DNA of 64,000 nt from Urinicoccus timonensis (GCF_900232945.1 NZ_OCTU01000005.1:1-64000), one strand, 5' to 3'; counted from the stretch's first letter, positions 44,148 through 53,798 are shown. Numbers and translations: made by a program. The notes: generated by a model from the letters alone, not told the origin.

Positions 44148-45974
44148 TTATTCTACCGTAACAGATTTTGCTAAATTTCTAGGTTTGTCAACGTCATTTC
44201 CCAGGGCTAGACTAGTTTCATAGGCCAAAAGTTGTTGTGGAAGGACTGACAGGACAGGGGTAAAGATGTCATAAGTTTCAGGGATAAAGATGGTATCATC
44301 ACTAACTTCTTTAACATTTTTAAAGGTCTTTTGAGTAATGGTCAGGGCATAAGCTCCACGAGCTTTTACTTCTTTGACATTAGAAATAGACTTATCCACC
44401 AGGTCTTCCTGGCTAATAATACAAACCACTGGTAAGTCATCTTCCAAAAGGGCAATAGATCCATGTTTCAATTCACCAGATTGAAAGGCAACGGCATTAA
44501 TGTAAGAAATTTCCTTTAACTTCAAAGCACCTTCCTTGGCACTCAAATAGTCAATTCCTCTTCCTAAATAAAAAATACTTTTTGCTGTCTTTATTTTTTC
44601 AGCAAGATCTTTATATTTTTCTCTATGGTTTAGGACCTCTTGGACCTTGGAGGGAAGGGTGTAGAGCTCTTCAATATATTTTTTCACATCCTGGTCTGAA
44701 ATACAGTTAAGTTTTTGCGCAAAATCAATAGCTAGGGCATAAAGGGAGATTAATTGAGTTGTGTAGGCCTTAGTAGAGGCAACACTAATTTCAGGCCCAG
44801 CATTGCAGTAGATGACTTTGTCGGCTTCTCGTGCAATGGATGATCCCACCACATTTGTAACCGCTAAGATTTTGGCTCCTTTTTCCTTGGCTTCTCGCAT
44901 GGCAGCCAGGGTATCACCTGTTTCGCCAGATTGAGAAACAACAATTAGCAAGGTTTTTTCATTAATAAAGGGTTGGTAGTATTTCAATTCAGATGCAATT
45001 TCATTTTGACATTTTTTGTGAATTAATTTTTCCATGGCCCGCATACCCACTTCAGCTGCGTGGTAGGCTGTACCACAAGCGGTAAAATAGATGTTTTCTA
45101 TAGATGACAGCTCTTCCTTACTGAGGCTTTGGTCCTTGAGATTTAATTTACCTTGGAGGAATTTATTATCCAAAGATTTCTTAATTACATCAGGTTGTTC
45201 ATAAATTTCCTTAAGCATAAAATGGTCGTAACCATCCTTGCTTGCAGCTTCAATACCTATATCTATATGTTCTTTATTTTTTTCAAGAGAGTGACCTTCA
45301 AAGTCGTAGAAGTGGATGGAATCTTTATCCACTAAGGCGAGCTCCCCATTTTTTAGGCTAATAACATCTCGAGTATAATTTAAAAGGGCAGGGATATCAG
45401 AAGCAATGATATACCCTTTCTCCTCAACCCCAATAACCAAGGGACTTTCATGGCGAATAGCAATGAGTTGGTCGGGGTGGTCTTGGCAGATAACTCCAAT
45501 AGCATAGGCCCCTTCAAGGACTCTTGATACCTTTAAGGCCGTTGCAAGGAAGTCATCTTCTTGATAAAATTCAAACAAGTTGGAAATAACCTCCGTATCT
45601 GTATCGGACTTAAATTGGTATCCCTGATCTTGCAATTCTTTTTTCAGGTCTAAAAAATTTTCAATAATTCCATTATGGACAACAGCGAACTTGCCGCTTT
45701 GACTTAATTGAGGGTGACTATTGACATCGCTGGGGACACCATGGGTTGCCCAACGAGTATGCCCTACACCAACTCTCCCGTCTAGGGGAGTATCCTTTAA
45801 AGCTTCTTTTAAAGCTTTTAATTTTCCAACTCGCTTAACAGTTGTAATCTCTTTATCTGAATTAATGATAGAAATTCCTGCAGAATCGTATCCACGATAT
45901 TCTAGTTTTTCAAGGCCTTGGATGATTCTTTCTTCTGCATTTTCAAGGCCACAGTATCCTACTATACCGCACAT
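44148..45974 (-). CDS. glmS: Glutamine--fructose-6-phosphate aminotransferase
   Basis: Makes glucosamine-6-phosphate for cell-wall precursors. 608 residues, normal. The N-terminal glutamine amidotransferase has catalytic Cys2 (MCGIVGYCG), GHTRWATHG and SDTDTEVISNLFE; two SIS isomerase domains follow (TACGTAYHAAEVG, VSQSGETGDTLAAM, LGRGIDYLSAKEGALKLKE), with the C-terminal KPRNLAKSVTVE. GGAGG precedes the ATG. The mRNA leader holds a glmS ribozyme, so the gene is feedback-controlled by its product. Confidence 0.98.
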   Translation of the reverse strand: MCGIVGYCGLENAEERIIQGLEKLEYRGYDSAGISIINSDKEITTVKRVGKLKALKEALKDTPLDGRVGVGHTRWATHGVPSDVNSHPQLSQSGKFAVVHNGIIENFLDLKKELQDQGYQFKSDTDTEVISNLFEFYQEDDFLATALKVSRVLEGAYAIGVICQDHPDQLIAIRHESPLVIGVEEKGYIIASDIPALLNYTRDVISLKNGELALVDKDSIHFYDFEGHSLEKNKEHIDIGIEAASKDGYDHFMLKEIYEQPDVIKKSLDNKFLQGKLNLKDQSLSKEELSSIENIYFTACGTAYHAAEVGMRAMEKLIHKKCQNEIASELKYYQPFINEKTLLIVVSQSGETGDTLAAMREAKEKGAKILAVTNVVGSSIAREADKVIYCNAGPEISVASTKAYTTQLISLYALAIDFAQKLNCISDQDVKKYIEELYTLPSKVQEVLNHREKYKDLAEKIKTAKSIFYLGRGIDYLSAKEGALKLKEISYINAVAFQSGELKHGSIALLEDDLPVVCIISQEDLVDKSISNVKEVKARGAYALTITQKTFKNVKEVSDDTIFIPETYDIFTPVLSVLPQQLLAYETSLALGNDVDKPRNLAKSVTVE

Positions 45975-45999
45975 AGGCTACCTCCAAAAATATTTATTT

Positions 46000-46122
46000 A
46001 GAGACTCACTGCACCATTTTTGTCTGTAAAAGTTTTGTTAAGTGCTGGGGCTGTGATACCCTTGGAGCATCCGCCGAAATTTCGATCACTCCATCCCTCG
46101 TCAACCACCTGGTTCTGGCGCT
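46000..46122 (-). ncRNA. glmS ribozyme
   Basis: On the minus strand the leader reads AGCGCCAGAACCAGGTGG, then TTGACGAGGGATGGAGTGATC, then the conserved TTTCGGCGGATGCTCC, a Gln/Glc6P-core region and ACAGACAAAAATGGTG. These match the glmS self-cleaving riboswitch in order. Cleavage should fall just before the first GCGCC, near 46121-46122. Glucosamine-6-phosphate is the cofactor that triggers cutting and mRNA decay. Confidence 0.96.
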
Positions 46123-46151
46123 TTATAATAATTTTTATCTCTAGGCTTGAA

Positions 46152-46180
46152 ATTATATCATATTTAAGAATGATTGTAAA
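46152..46180 (-). promoter_or_regulatory. Promoter of glmS
   Basis: On the minus strand TTTACA (46180-46175), 17 bases, TATAAT (46157-46152), about 30 bases upstream of the ribozyme cleavage site. Confidence 0.75.
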
Positions 46181-46242
46181 TTTAAGGCTAAATTTAGACA
46201 TTGTTATCCTTGATAGGGTCTTGATAAAATCTTAAAATCAAC

Positions 46243-46271
46243 TTGTGAAAATGTTTTATCCATGTTATGAT
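46243..46271 (+). promoter_or_regulatory. Promoter of the cold-shock gene
   Basis: TTGTGA (46243-46248), 17 bases, TATGAT (46266-46271). It leaves a leader of about 80 bases before the ATG, typical of cold-shock mRNAs. The rest of 45975-46359 is taken up by the glmS leader. Confidence 0.6.
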
Positions 46272-46359
46272 ATGAATAGCCTAAATCATTGAAATTTGAC
46301 AGTTATACTACTAGCACTTCAAATTTTAACATTTAGGAAATAAAATTTGGAGGAATCAA

Positions 46360-46557
46360 ATGAACGGAACTGTTAAATGGTTTAACGCTGAAAAGGGTTT
46401 TGGCTTTATTACAACAGAAGAGGGAACAGATGTGTTTGCTCATTTTAGTCAAATTCAAAAAGAAGGATTCAAAACCTTAGAAGAAGGACAAAGTGTTCGC
46501 TTTGACGTTGTTGATAGCGAAAAAGGCCTTCAAGCTGAAAATATCGAAATTTTGTAA
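46360..46557 (+). CDS. Cold-shock protein (CspA family)
   Basis: 65 residues, a single cold-shock domain that binds single-stranded nucleic acid and acts as an RNA chaperone. The RNP1 motif [11 protein letters not shown] (12-22) and the RNP2-like DVFAHFSQI (24-32) are intact. TTGGAGG precedes the ATG. Monocistronic, with a terminator after it. Confidence 0.96.
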   Translation: MNGTVKWFNAEKGFGFITTEEGTDVFAHFSQIQKEGFKTLEEGQSVRFDVVDSEKGLQAENIEIL

Positions 46558-46563
46558 TACTTG

Positions 46564-46592
46564 CCTCTTAGACTCTTCTAAGAGGTTTTTAT
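46564..46592 (+). terminator. Terminator after the cold-shock gene
   Basis: CCTCTTAGA pairs with TCTAAGAGG around a short loop, then TTTTTATTT. Confidence 0.8.
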
Positions 46593-46605
46593 TTAAGGAG
46601 GTTCT

Positions 46606-47355
46606 ATGACTGAAGAGAGAAAATTATTAGCTAAGGTAGAAGATGCTTGTATCTACGAAGACCAAGTAGTGGAATTCATAAAACGGATGGATCCAAACCT
46701 AGTTCAACAGTTTAAAAATACAGATGGAATTGCAAATGTTATTGGGGAACTAGTTCACCAAGAACTCTTACTGCTTGATGCTAAAAAACGAAATTATGAA
46801 GAAGAGGAAGAATTCAAAGAGGCTCTGGAACTTACAAAAGACAATTTGTTGAAGTCTTATTCTTTTTCTAAAGTACTAGAAGGAATTAATGTTACCGAAG
46901 AAGAAGCAAAAGATTATTATGAGAAGAACAAACAATTATTTAATCAAGATGCTTCTGCAACAGCTAGCCATATACTAGTGAAAACAGAGGAAGAGGCTAA
47001 GGAAATTAAAGAATCCTTAGATAAGGGTGAAAGCTTTGAAAAATTAGCCAAAGAATATTCAACCTGTCCATCCAAGGAAAATGGTGGTAATTTAGGCACA
47101 TTTAAACCAGGACAAATGGTAAAACCCTTTGATGAAGCTGTCTTTTCTATGGAAGTTGGGACTATTTCTGAGCCAATCAAAACTGAATTTGGTTACCATA
47201 TTATTCAACTACATGATCGTAAGGATGGTCGTCAAAAAGAATTCGACGAAGTTAAAGATCTTTGCCTGCAAGAAGCTTTGAGGTTGAAACAACAAAGAGT
47301 GTATTTAGACAAGATTGAAGACCTAAAAAAAGAGTACACTGTAACTTATTATTAA
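46606..47355 (+). CDS. Parvulin-type peptidyl-prolyl isomerase, apparently cytoplasmic
   Basis: 249 residues. A SurA/PrsA-like N-terminal helix region (VEDACIYEDQVVEFIKRMDP) precedes a parvulin rotamase domain at about 120-215 (TASHILVKTEEEAKEI, FEKLAKEYSTCPSKENGGNLG, MVKPFDEAVFSMEVGTISEPI, FGYHIIQLHDR). Unlike PrsA there is no signal peptide or lipobox, so it should work in the cytosol as a folding helper. AAGGAGG precedes the ATG. Confidence 0.9.
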   Translation: MTEERKLLAKVEDACIYEDQVVEFIKRMDPNLVQQFKNTDGIANVIGELVHQELLLLDAKKRNYEEEEEFKEALELTKDNLLKSYSFSKVLEGINVTEEEAKDYYEKNKQLFNQDASATASHILVKTEEEAKEIKESLDKGESFEKLAKEYSTCPSKENGGNLGTFKPGQMVKPFDEAVFSMEVGTISEPIKTEFGYHIIQLHDRKDGRQKEFDEVKDLCLQEALRLKQQRVYLDKIEDLKKEYTVTYY

Positions 47356-47478
47356 TCTGTTGAATATTTTACTGAAATAGCTATATAATTTTTTCTATTT
47401 TTAGTATAATAAAAGCAATAGATAGTTATAAGGACTATCTAATTTCAAATAATTATAGTGTATTTAAAGGAGAATTTT

Positions 47479-47811
47479 ATGGCAAATCACGAAAATTGTC
47501 ACCATAACCATGACCATGATCATGAATGCTGTGGTAACCACACACACCATGAAGAAGAATATCCTGTTATTCATTTAGAACTAGAAGATGGTGAAAGTCT
47601 AGATTGTATCGTTTATGCAACTTTTGATTTTAAGGGAAAAAGCTACATTGCCTTGGCTCCTGAAGATGATATGGAAGAAGAGGAAGGCCTTCTTTTATAT
47701 GAATATGAGGAACTGAACGATGAAGAAATTGACTTAAAATTAATTGCCGAAGAGGACTTTGATGCAGTAGCAGATGAGTTTGAAAGACAATTCCCAATTG
47801 AAGAAGAATAA
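47479..47811 (+). CDS. DUF1292 protein with His/Cys-rich N-terminus
   Basis: 110 residues. The first 24 residues hold many His plus Cys (HENCHHNHDHDHECCGNHTHH), a likely metal-binding segment. The rest is an acidic DUF1292 domain (VIHLELEDGESLDCIVYATF, YIALAPEDDMEEEEGLLLYEY). DUF1292 proteins are small and of unknown function in Firmicutes. I take the ATG at 47479 with AAAGGAG upstream; the frame is open seven codons further back without a ribosome site. Confidence 0.85.
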   Translation: MANHENCHHNHDHDHECCGNHTHHEEEYPVIHLELEDGESLDCIVYATFDFKGKSYIALAPEDDMEEEEGLLLYEYEELNDEEIDLKLIAEEDFDAVADEFERQFPIEEE

Positions 47812-48712
47812 GGTACCCTATAGACAATATAGTGAGTACTTAAAAGATAAGTACGGTCAGAAGGTTTATAAGTTGCCGGTTAAATTAAATTTAACTTGTC
47901 CTAACAGGGATGGAACTTGTGCCTATGGAGGCTGTATCTTTTGTGGGGAAGAAGGTGGATCCTTTGAAAACTTAGAGCAATTAAGTGTTCGGGACCAGCT
48001 TCTTGCAAATATGGATTATATCGGCAAGAGGTATCACGCCAATAAGTTTATTGCCTATTTTCAAAACTTTACAAACACCTACCAACCCTTGGAGTCCTAT
48101 CAAAGAGCTTTGGAAGATTGCCGCTTGGCAAATATTGTTGGTGTGAATATATCCACCCGTCCTGACTTTTTAGGAGAGGAATATTTATTAGCAACTGAAA
48201 GAATCTGTCAAGGTTTAGATGTTTGTTTTGAATTGGGCTTACAAAGTGTAAACAACCACACTCTCCAAGTCCTCAATCGAGGACACTACCTATCTGATTT
48301 TATTGAAGGGGTTCTAAGATTGAAAAAGTATCCCTTTCGCATAGGGGTTCATTTAATTATGGACTTACCCTGGGACGATGAATTGGACATTATTGAGGCG
48401 GCTAAAATCTTAAATGCCTTAAAAGTAGATGAGATAAAGTTGCATTCACTTTATGTACTAAAAAATACAGTTCTTGAGAGAATGCTTTTAAACAAGGAAG
48501 TAACCCTCTTAAACAAGGAGGCTTTTCAAAAAAGAGTAATCTTATTTTTATCTCACTTAGACCCGGACATTGTTGTTCAAAGAATTATTGGTCGGGCTCC
48601 AAAAGAAGCAAGTCGTTTTTGTAATTTTGGGGAATCTTGGTGGAAGATTCGAGATGAAATTATTGATCAAATGAATATGCAATCTATAGAACAGGGAAGT
48701 TCTATTAGATAG
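47774..48712 (+). CDS. Radical SAM protein (YhcC/TIGR01212 type)
   Basis: 312 residues. The iron-sulfur motif is in LTCPNRDGTCAYGGCIFCGE; YFQNFTNTYQPLESY, GVNISTRPDFL, CFELGLQSVNNHTL and LHSLYVLKNT follow as in the TIGR01212 family of uncharacterised radical SAM enzymes. The ATG at 47774 overlaps the DUF1292 gene by 38 bases; a TTG at about 47798 is an alternative start. The product acted on is unknown. Confidence 0.88.
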   Translation: MSLKDNSQLKKNKVPYRQYSEYLKDKYGQKVYKLPVKLNLTCPNRDGTCAYGGCIFCGEEGGSFENLEQLSVRDQLLANMDYIGKRYHANKFIAYFQNFTNTYQPLESYQRALEDCRLANIVGVNISTRPDFLGEEYLLATERICQGLDVCFELGLQSVNNHTLQVLNRGHYLSDFIEGVLRLKKYPFRIGVHLIMDLPWDDELDIIEAAKILNALKVDEIKLHSLYVLKNTVLERMLLNKEVTLLNKEAFQKRVILFLSHLDPDIVVQRIIGRAPKEASRFCNFGESWWKIRDEIIDQMNMQSIEQGSSIR

Positions 48713-48736
48713 AATGGATTGAAAGGAAGGATAATC

Positions 48737-49165
48737 ATGATAAAATTTATTGTAGGGGCAAAAGGATCAGGAAAAACAAAATGGCTTATTGATAATGCAA
48801 ATGATGACTTGAAATCCGGAAATGGAAACATCGCCTTTGTAGATGTTGATGATGACCACATTTTCAGCCTTGATTATCAAATTCGCCTGATTAACGCTCA
48901 AGACTATAAGCTAACCAACATTGACGCATTATATGGCTTTATATGTGGCCTAATGGCAATGGACTTTGACTTGGAAAAGATTTATATTGACAGTATCTAT
49001 AAGGTTATTGATCTAAACAAAGACAACCTTGAGATGCTTTATGACAGACTTTCTTCCATTGAAGATATTAAAGAAAGACAAATATTCATTAATGTAGATT
49101 GCTTAACAAAAGACCTGCCTGAAAAATTACAAGCATGTTCTGAAGAAGTAACTTTAGAAGATTAA
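48737..49165 (+). CDS. P-loop NTP-binding protein of unknown function
   Basis: 142 residues from the ATG at 48737 (GGAAGGA upstream). The Walker A motif GAKGSGKTKWLIDNAN is at residues 7-22, and IYIDSIYKVID and RQIFINVDCL resemble Walker B-like beta strands. The protein has only a small ATPase core, and homologues tend to be annotated loosely as PilT-like. Function unknown. A perfect palindromic terminator follows. Confidence 0.7.
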   Translation: MIKFIVGAKGSGKTKWLIDNANDDLKSGNGNIAFVDVDDDHIFSLDYQIRLINAQDYKLTNIDALYGFICGLMAMDFDLEKIYIDSIYKVIDLNKDNLEMLYDRLSSIEDIKERQIFINVDCLTKDLPEKLQACSEEVTLED

Positions 49166-49168
49166 TTA

Positions 49169-49192
49169 AGACCGGGTTAACCCGGTCTTTCG
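49169..49192 (+). terminator. Palindromic terminator
   Basis: AGACCGGGTT/AACCCGGTCT is a perfect 20-base palindrome followed by TTCGGTTTT. With no loop bases, only part of the stem can form in RNA. Confidence 0.65.
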
Positions 49193-49215
49193 GTTTTATA
49201 TGCAGGAGGTGGATA

Positions 49216-49302
49216 ATGGGCAATCATAAGCTAATTGTTCGTATTTTGGCAGTACTCATTGCCTTAAGTATGATTGTGCCGATACTTTTAACAATCTATT
49301 GA
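49216..49302 (+). CDS. 28-residue single-helix membrane protein
   Basis: ATG at 49216 is preceded by an excellent AGGAGGTGG. It reads MGNHKLIVRILAVLIALSMI then VPILLTIY: a short basic N-terminus and one hydrophobic helix. In size and layout it resembles Prli42-type miniproteins that tether the stressosome in other Firmicutes, but the sequence is too short to assign. The next gene starts 12 bases later. Confidence 0.6.
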   Translation: MGNHKLIVRILAVLIALSMIVPILLTIY

Positions 49303-49313
49303 TTGGGGAAACT

Positions 49314-49856
49314 ATGGATGCAGAGAAAAGACAGGCCTTAAAATTTTACAAGAGAAGATCGAAGTTAATTGAAGACTACACAAGGGGCGAGATGTCAAAG
49401 CGAGAATTTATTATTAATAATTTTCAACTGGCCTATCAAATGAGTGGTCCTTATGTCAAAGTTGATAGTTTTGAAAAGGCACTTTTTAATTACCAATATT
49501 ATAACTGTATGGCTAAACATTACTCTATGATGGCTAGCCAGTGTAAAAAAAGCAAGAAAAACAAAAGAACTTATAATCGTTATTTCTCTTTAGGGAATTC
49601 TTTTTATGAAAAAAAGGATGATGTGGTCTGTCAAATATTAGAGATTTTAAATTATGAATTCATTCAAGCCTATCCAATACAAACAGACTCTAAGAGACTA
49701 GATGACAAACTCTTTGAAATTGTGGCTCTTAAGAGGAAAGAAGCTATTTTTCATTCAATTTCTCCGAAAATACGCAAAATCTTATGTGACAAGGGATTAT
49801 TTGACATCAATAAACGACCTTCACTGATTGCTGAATACATCAACGATACATATTAA
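49314..49856 (+). CDS. Conserved hypothetical protein
   Basis: 180 residues, rich in Lys and Tyr, mainly helical by pattern ([43 protein letters not shown]), with a basic [13 protein letters not shown] segment in the middle. No signal peptide or membrane helix. I do not recognise a domain with confidence; similar clostridial proteins are uncharacterised. The ATG at 49314 has GGGGAAAC upstream. It sits between the 28-residue membrane protein and glyA. Confidence 0.6.
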   Translation: MDAEKRQALKFYKRRSKLIEDYTRGEMSKREFIINNFQLAYQMSGPYVKVDSFEKALFNYQYYNCMAKHYSMMASQCKKSKKNKRTYNRYFSLGNSFYEKKDDVVCQILEILNYEFIQAYPIQTDSKRLDDKLFEIVALKRKEAIFHSISPKIRKILCDKGLFDINKRPSLIAEYINDTY

Positions 49857-49873
49857 TGGAAGAGAGGACCATC

Positions 49874-51106
49874 ATGAATAAACAAAATTTACAAGTAGTT
49901 GATAAGGAAATATACGAAATTATTCAAAAAGAAGTTGACCGACAAGAAGGGCATATCGAACTAATTGCATCTGAAAATTTTGTATCTAAAGCAGTTTTAG
50001 AGGCGATGGGAAGTGCCCTAACCAATAAATACGCAGAAGGATACCCAGGAAAAAGATATTATGGTGGATGTGAAGTTGTGGATTTGGCAGAAGACTTGGC
50101 ACGAGACCGCTTAAAGAAACTTTACCAAGCGGACCACGTCAATGTTCAACCCCACTCTGGCGCAAATGCAAATTTAGCAGTTTATGTAGCCCTTTTAAAT
50201 CCTGGAGACACTGTTTTAGGTATGAACCTATCTCATGGGGGGCACTTAACCCATGGAAGTCCTGTAAATATTTCTGGAAAATATTTCAACTTCGTTGCTT
50301 ATGGTGTAGACGAAAAAACAGAAAGAATTGATTATGACCAAGTTTATGCTGCTGCTAAAAAACATAAGCCAAAATTAATCGTAGCAGGGGCTTCAGCTTA
50401 CCCGCGAAAAATTGATTTTGAAAAATTTGGAGAAATTGCCCATGAAACAGGTGCGCTTCTCATGGTTGATATGGCTCACATTGCAGGCCTTGTAGCTACT
50501 GGTCACCATATGAGTCCCGTTCCTTACGCAGATGTGGTAACAACAACGACTCACAAGACCTTGAGGGGGCCAAGGGGTGGGGCTATTCTATGCAAGGAAG
50601 AATTTGCCAAGGCCATTGACAAGGCTGTCTTTCCAGGTCTACAAGGGGGACCCTTGATGCATATTATTGCAGCCAAGGCTGTTAGTTTTAAAGAAGCCCT
50701 AGATCCTTCCTTTAAGGAGTATCAAGAACAAGTCATTAAAAATGCTAAAGCTCTAGCTAAGAGCCTAATGGATGATGGAATTGATCTTTGCACTAAGGGG
50801 ACAGATAACCACTTAATTTTAATGAATTTAACGTCTTTAGGAATTACGGGTAAAGATGCAGAAGCCCTTTTGGGCAAGGGTGGCCTGGCTGTTAACAAGA
50901 ATACTATTCCAAACGAAACCCAATCTCCCTTTGTAACCAGTGGTATTCGCATTGGAACAGCAGCCATGACAAGTCGCGGATTTAATGAAGAGGACTTTAC
51001 AGTGGTAGGTCAAATTATTTCAGGCCTTTTAAAGGAACGTTTGTCTTGTCAAGAATCCTTGAATATGGTCAGAGACTTATGTCAAAAACATCCTCTCTAT
51101 AAATAA
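49874..51106 (+). CDS. glyA: Serine hydroxymethyltransferase
   Basis: PLP enzyme interconverting serine and glycine with tetrahydrofolate, the main source of one-carbon units. 410 residues: [66 protein letters not shown] and the PLP-Lys motif [15 protein letters not shown] take the ATG at 49874 (GAGGA upstream), matching family N-termini, rather than the frame start at 49856. Confidence 0.97.
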   Translation: MNKQNLQVVDKEIYEIIQKEVDRQEGHIELIASENFVSKAVLEAMGSALTNKYAEGYPGKRYYGGCEVVDLAEDLARDRLKKLYQADHVNVQPHSGANANLAVYVALLNPGDTVLGMNLSHGGHLTHGSPVNISGKYFNFVAYGVDEKTERIDYDQVYAAAKKHKPKLIVAGASAYPRKIDFEKFGEIAHETGALLMVDMAHIAGLVATGHHMSPVPYADVVTTTTHKTLRGPRGGAILCKEEFAKAIDKAVFPGLQGGPLMHIIAAKAVSFKEALDPSFKEYQEQVIKNAKALAKSLMDDGIDLCTKGTDNHLILMNLTSLGITGKDAEALLGKGGLAVNKNTIPNETQSPFVTSGIRIGTAAMTSRGFNEEDFTVVGQIISGLLKERLSCQESLNMVRDLCQKHPLYK

Positions 51107-51126
51107 AGAAGCTTAGGAGACAATGA

Positions 51127-52482
51127 ATGGAAATAAAAAATAGCTATAATTTTCAAAATACAATTCAAACAGTTTTTCCAGATACCATTGCCTCTGAAAT
51201 CGGCCTAGAAGAAGGGGACCAACTTCTGTCCATAAATGGTCAAAAAATAAAGGACGTCATTGACTATCGATTTTTAATTCATGATGAACAGATTGAGCTA
51301 GAGATTGAGAAGAAATCTGGAGAGATTATTATTTTTGACATTGAGAAGGACTATGATGAAGATTTGGGCCTAGACTTTTCCAACCCCTTAATTGACCATG
51401 CCAAATCTTGCTCTAATCATTGTGTATTTTGCTTTATTGATCAACTTCCTAAAAACTTAAGATCAACTCTTTATTTTAAGGATGACGATTCCCGCTTATC
51501 CTTTTTACAAGGAAACTTCATTACCCTGACAAATATGTCTCAGGATGAAATAAATCGGATGATTCAATATCGCATTAGCCCGGTAAATGTATCCATCCAC
51601 ACAACCAATCCTAGCTTAAGAAAGAAAATGCTAAGGCATCCAGACGCAGGGAATGTTTTAGAGACCTTAAAAAGATTTCATGAAGCTAATCTTGAAATTA
51701 ATGGACAAATTGTTTTGATTCCGGAGATGAATGATGGAGAAGAATTAGAAAGGACTATGGAGGACCTCTATAATCTTTATCCAACTCTTCAGTCTGTTGC
51801 TATTGTTCCCGTAGGCCTTACAAGACACCGAAAAAACTTATTTCCTTTGAGGGATTTTACAGAGGATGAACTTTTAAGGACCATCAATCAAGTTGAAAAA
51901 ATGCAAAAAAAATGCTTAGAAAGCATAGGGACGCGACTTTTTTTCCTATCAGATGAGTTTTATTTAAAGGCAAAAAAATCCCTGCCCCAAGAAGAAGACT
52001 ATGAGGGCTATCCCCAAATAGAAAATGGTGTTGGCATGACCAGGTCTTTTCTAGAAGAAATTGACCAGGCTCTTGAAAAGAGCAAGGACTATTTAAATAA
52101 AAAAATTACAGGTAAGTCTTTGAAGATTGCCTTCGCAACTTCTACCCTGTCTAAAGAAACCATGTTGAAGATTAAAGAGAAGTTAGAAAGGGACATTCCA
52201 AACCTATCTATAGATGTCTATCCAGTAGAGAACAATTTTTTTGGTAGATCTGTTAATGTTTCAGGCTTGTTAACAGGCCATGACCTCTTAGATCAATTGA
52301 AAGGGATAGAAGCAGATGCTATAATGTTACCCAGGAATATGTTTCGTGAAGATATGCTCATTACTTTGGATGACCAAACAGATGAATCTTTATCAAAACA
52401 ATTAGAACAGGAAATTTATCTCGGATCATGGGATGGTTTTAAATTTATAAATGAATTAGAAAAGGTGATCGATAATGAGTGA
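51127..52482 (+). CDS. DUF512 family protein with PDZ-like N-terminus and Fe-S cysteines
   Basis: 451 residues. The N-terminal 70 residues look like a PDZ domain (DTIASEIGLEEGDQLLSINGQKI). A Cys motif CSNHCVFCFIDQLPKNLR suggests a radical SAM-like iron-sulfur site; the barrel-like part (VNVSIHTTNPSLRKKMLRHP) and C-terminal DUF512 (IAFATSTLSKETM, NNFFGRSVNVSGLLTGHDLL, DAIMLPRNMFR) follow. It is found next to der across Firmicutes; function unknown. Overlaps der by eight bases. Confidence 0.88.
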   Translation: MEIKNSYNFQNTIQTVFPDTIASEIGLEEGDQLLSINGQKIKDVIDYRFLIHDEQIELEIEKKSGEIIIFDIEKDYDEDLGLDFSNPLIDHAKSCSNHCVFCFIDQLPKNLRSTLYFKDDDSRLSFLQGNFITLTNMSQDEINRMIQYRISPVNVSIHTTNPSLRKKMLRHPDAGNVLETLKRFHEANLEINGQIVLIPEMNDGEELERTMEDLYNLYPTLQSVAIVPVGLTRHRKNLFPLRDFTEDELLRTINQVEKMQKKCLESIGTRLFFLSDEFYLKAKKSLPQEEDYEGYPQIENGVGMTRSFLEEIDQALEKSKDYLNKKITGKSLKIAFATSTLSKETMLKIKEKLERDIPNLSIDVYPVENNFFGRSVNVSGLLTGHDLLDQLKGIEADAIMLPRNMFREDMLITLDDQTDESLSKQLEQEIYLGSWDGFKFINELEKVIDNE

Positions 52483-53797
52483 TCAAATTGTATGCATTGT
52501 AGGCAAGCCCAATGTAGGCAAGTCTTCTTTATTTAATAAAATTGTAGGTCAAAGGATATCCATTACAGAGGATACTCCAGGCGTAACCAGAGACCGCATT
52601 TATGGACGCGCCTCTTGGCTGGGTCGAGAATTTATCTTAATTGATACTGGTGGGTTGGACGTTAAATCTGATGATACCTTTATGAAAAATATCCGGCTTC
52701 AAGCCGATATCGCTTTAGAAACTTCAAATGTGATTATCTTTTTAGTGGATGGTGTAGAATCGGTTACTGCCATGGATCGAGATTTAGCCAATCGCTTGAG
52801 ACAAACCAATAAAAAAGTCATCTTAGCTGTCAATAAATTAGATTCTAAAAAAACAAAAGAAAACATGTATGATTTCTATGAATTAGGCTTTGGAGAGCCC
52901 ATATTTGTCAGTGCAGAGCAGGGTCAAGGGATTGGTGACTTGTTAGATAAGGTGATTGAAGATTTTCCTGTAGTAGATCCAGATGAAGATGACCCTAAAA
53001 TTCGCGTCAGCTTCATAGGTAAGCCCAATGTAGGCAAGTCCTCCTTAATTAACTATATTCTTGGAGAAAATAGAAATATTGTAACCAATATCCCTGGAAC
53101 TACAAGAGACTCCATTGATTCCTACTTTACTTATAAGGATACAGACTACATCTTTGTAGATACAGCTGGTTTGCGCAAAAGAAAGAAGATTGAAGAGAAG
53201 ATCGAAAGGTACTCTGCTGTTCGAACTTTATCTTCTATTGATCGGTCGCATATTTGTGTCTTAATGGTGGATGCAACAGAAGGTATTTCAGAACAGGATA
53301 CAAAAATTATGGGCTACGCTCATGATCAAAATAAGGGTTTAATTATTGCTGTAAACAAATGGGATGCTGTTGAAAAAGAAACAAATACCATGAGGGCCTA
53401 TGAAAAGGAAATTAGAGAGAAACTATCCTTTGCTAGTTATGCCCCCCTTGTTTTTATTTCTGCCAAAACAGGCCAAAGAGTTACTCAACTCCTAGACCTC
53501 ATTAATATTGTCAACAATAACTATAGCTTAAGAATTCCTACAGGAGTTTTAAACGATCTCTTGAATCAAGCGGTATTGATGAATCAACCACCATCAGACA
53601 AGGGGAGAAGGGGAAAATTATTTTATGGGTCTCAAGTTTCTACAAGGCCTCCAAAGTTTAATTTTTATGTGAATGATCCCGAATTGTTTCACTTTACCTA
53701 CCGTAGGTTTTTAGAAAATCAAATACGAAAGTCTTTTTCTTTCGATGGAGTCCCCTTAACCTTTAATTACAAATCTAGAGGAAAGGAAACAGACTAA
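52475..53797 (+). CDS. der: GTPase Der (EngA)
   Basis: Double-GTPase needed for 50S ribosome assembly. 440 residues with two G domains: P-loop 1 GKPNVGKSSLFNKI (10-23) with DTPGVTRDR, DTGG and NKLD; P-loop 2 GKPNVGKSSLINYI with GTTRDSID, DTAGLRKR and NKWD; and the C-terminal KH-like domain (RPPKFNFYVNDPELFHFTYRRFLENQIR). plsY begins one base after its stop. Confidence 0.98.
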   Translation: MSDQIVCIVGKPNVGKSSLFNKIVGQRISITEDTPGVTRDRIYGRASWLGREFILIDTGGLDVKSDDTFMKNIRLQADIALETSNVIIFLVDGVESVTAMDRDLANRLRQTNKKVILAVNKLDSKKTKENMYDFYELGFGEPIFVSAEQGQGIGDLLDKVIEDFPVVDPDEDDPKIRVSFIGKPNVGKSSLINYILGENRNIVTNIPGTTRDSIDSYFTYKDTDYIFVDTAGLRKRKKIEEKIERYSAVRTLSSIDRSHICVLMVDATEGISEQDTKIMGYAHDQNKGLIIAVNKWDAVEKETNTMRAYEKEIREKLSFASYAPLVFISAKTGQRVTQLLDLINIVNNNYSLRIPTGVLNDLLNQAVLMNQPPSDKGRRGKLFYGSQVSTRPPKFNFYVNDPELFHFTYRRFLENQIRKSFSFDGVPLTFNYKSRGKETD

Positions 53798-53798
53798 A

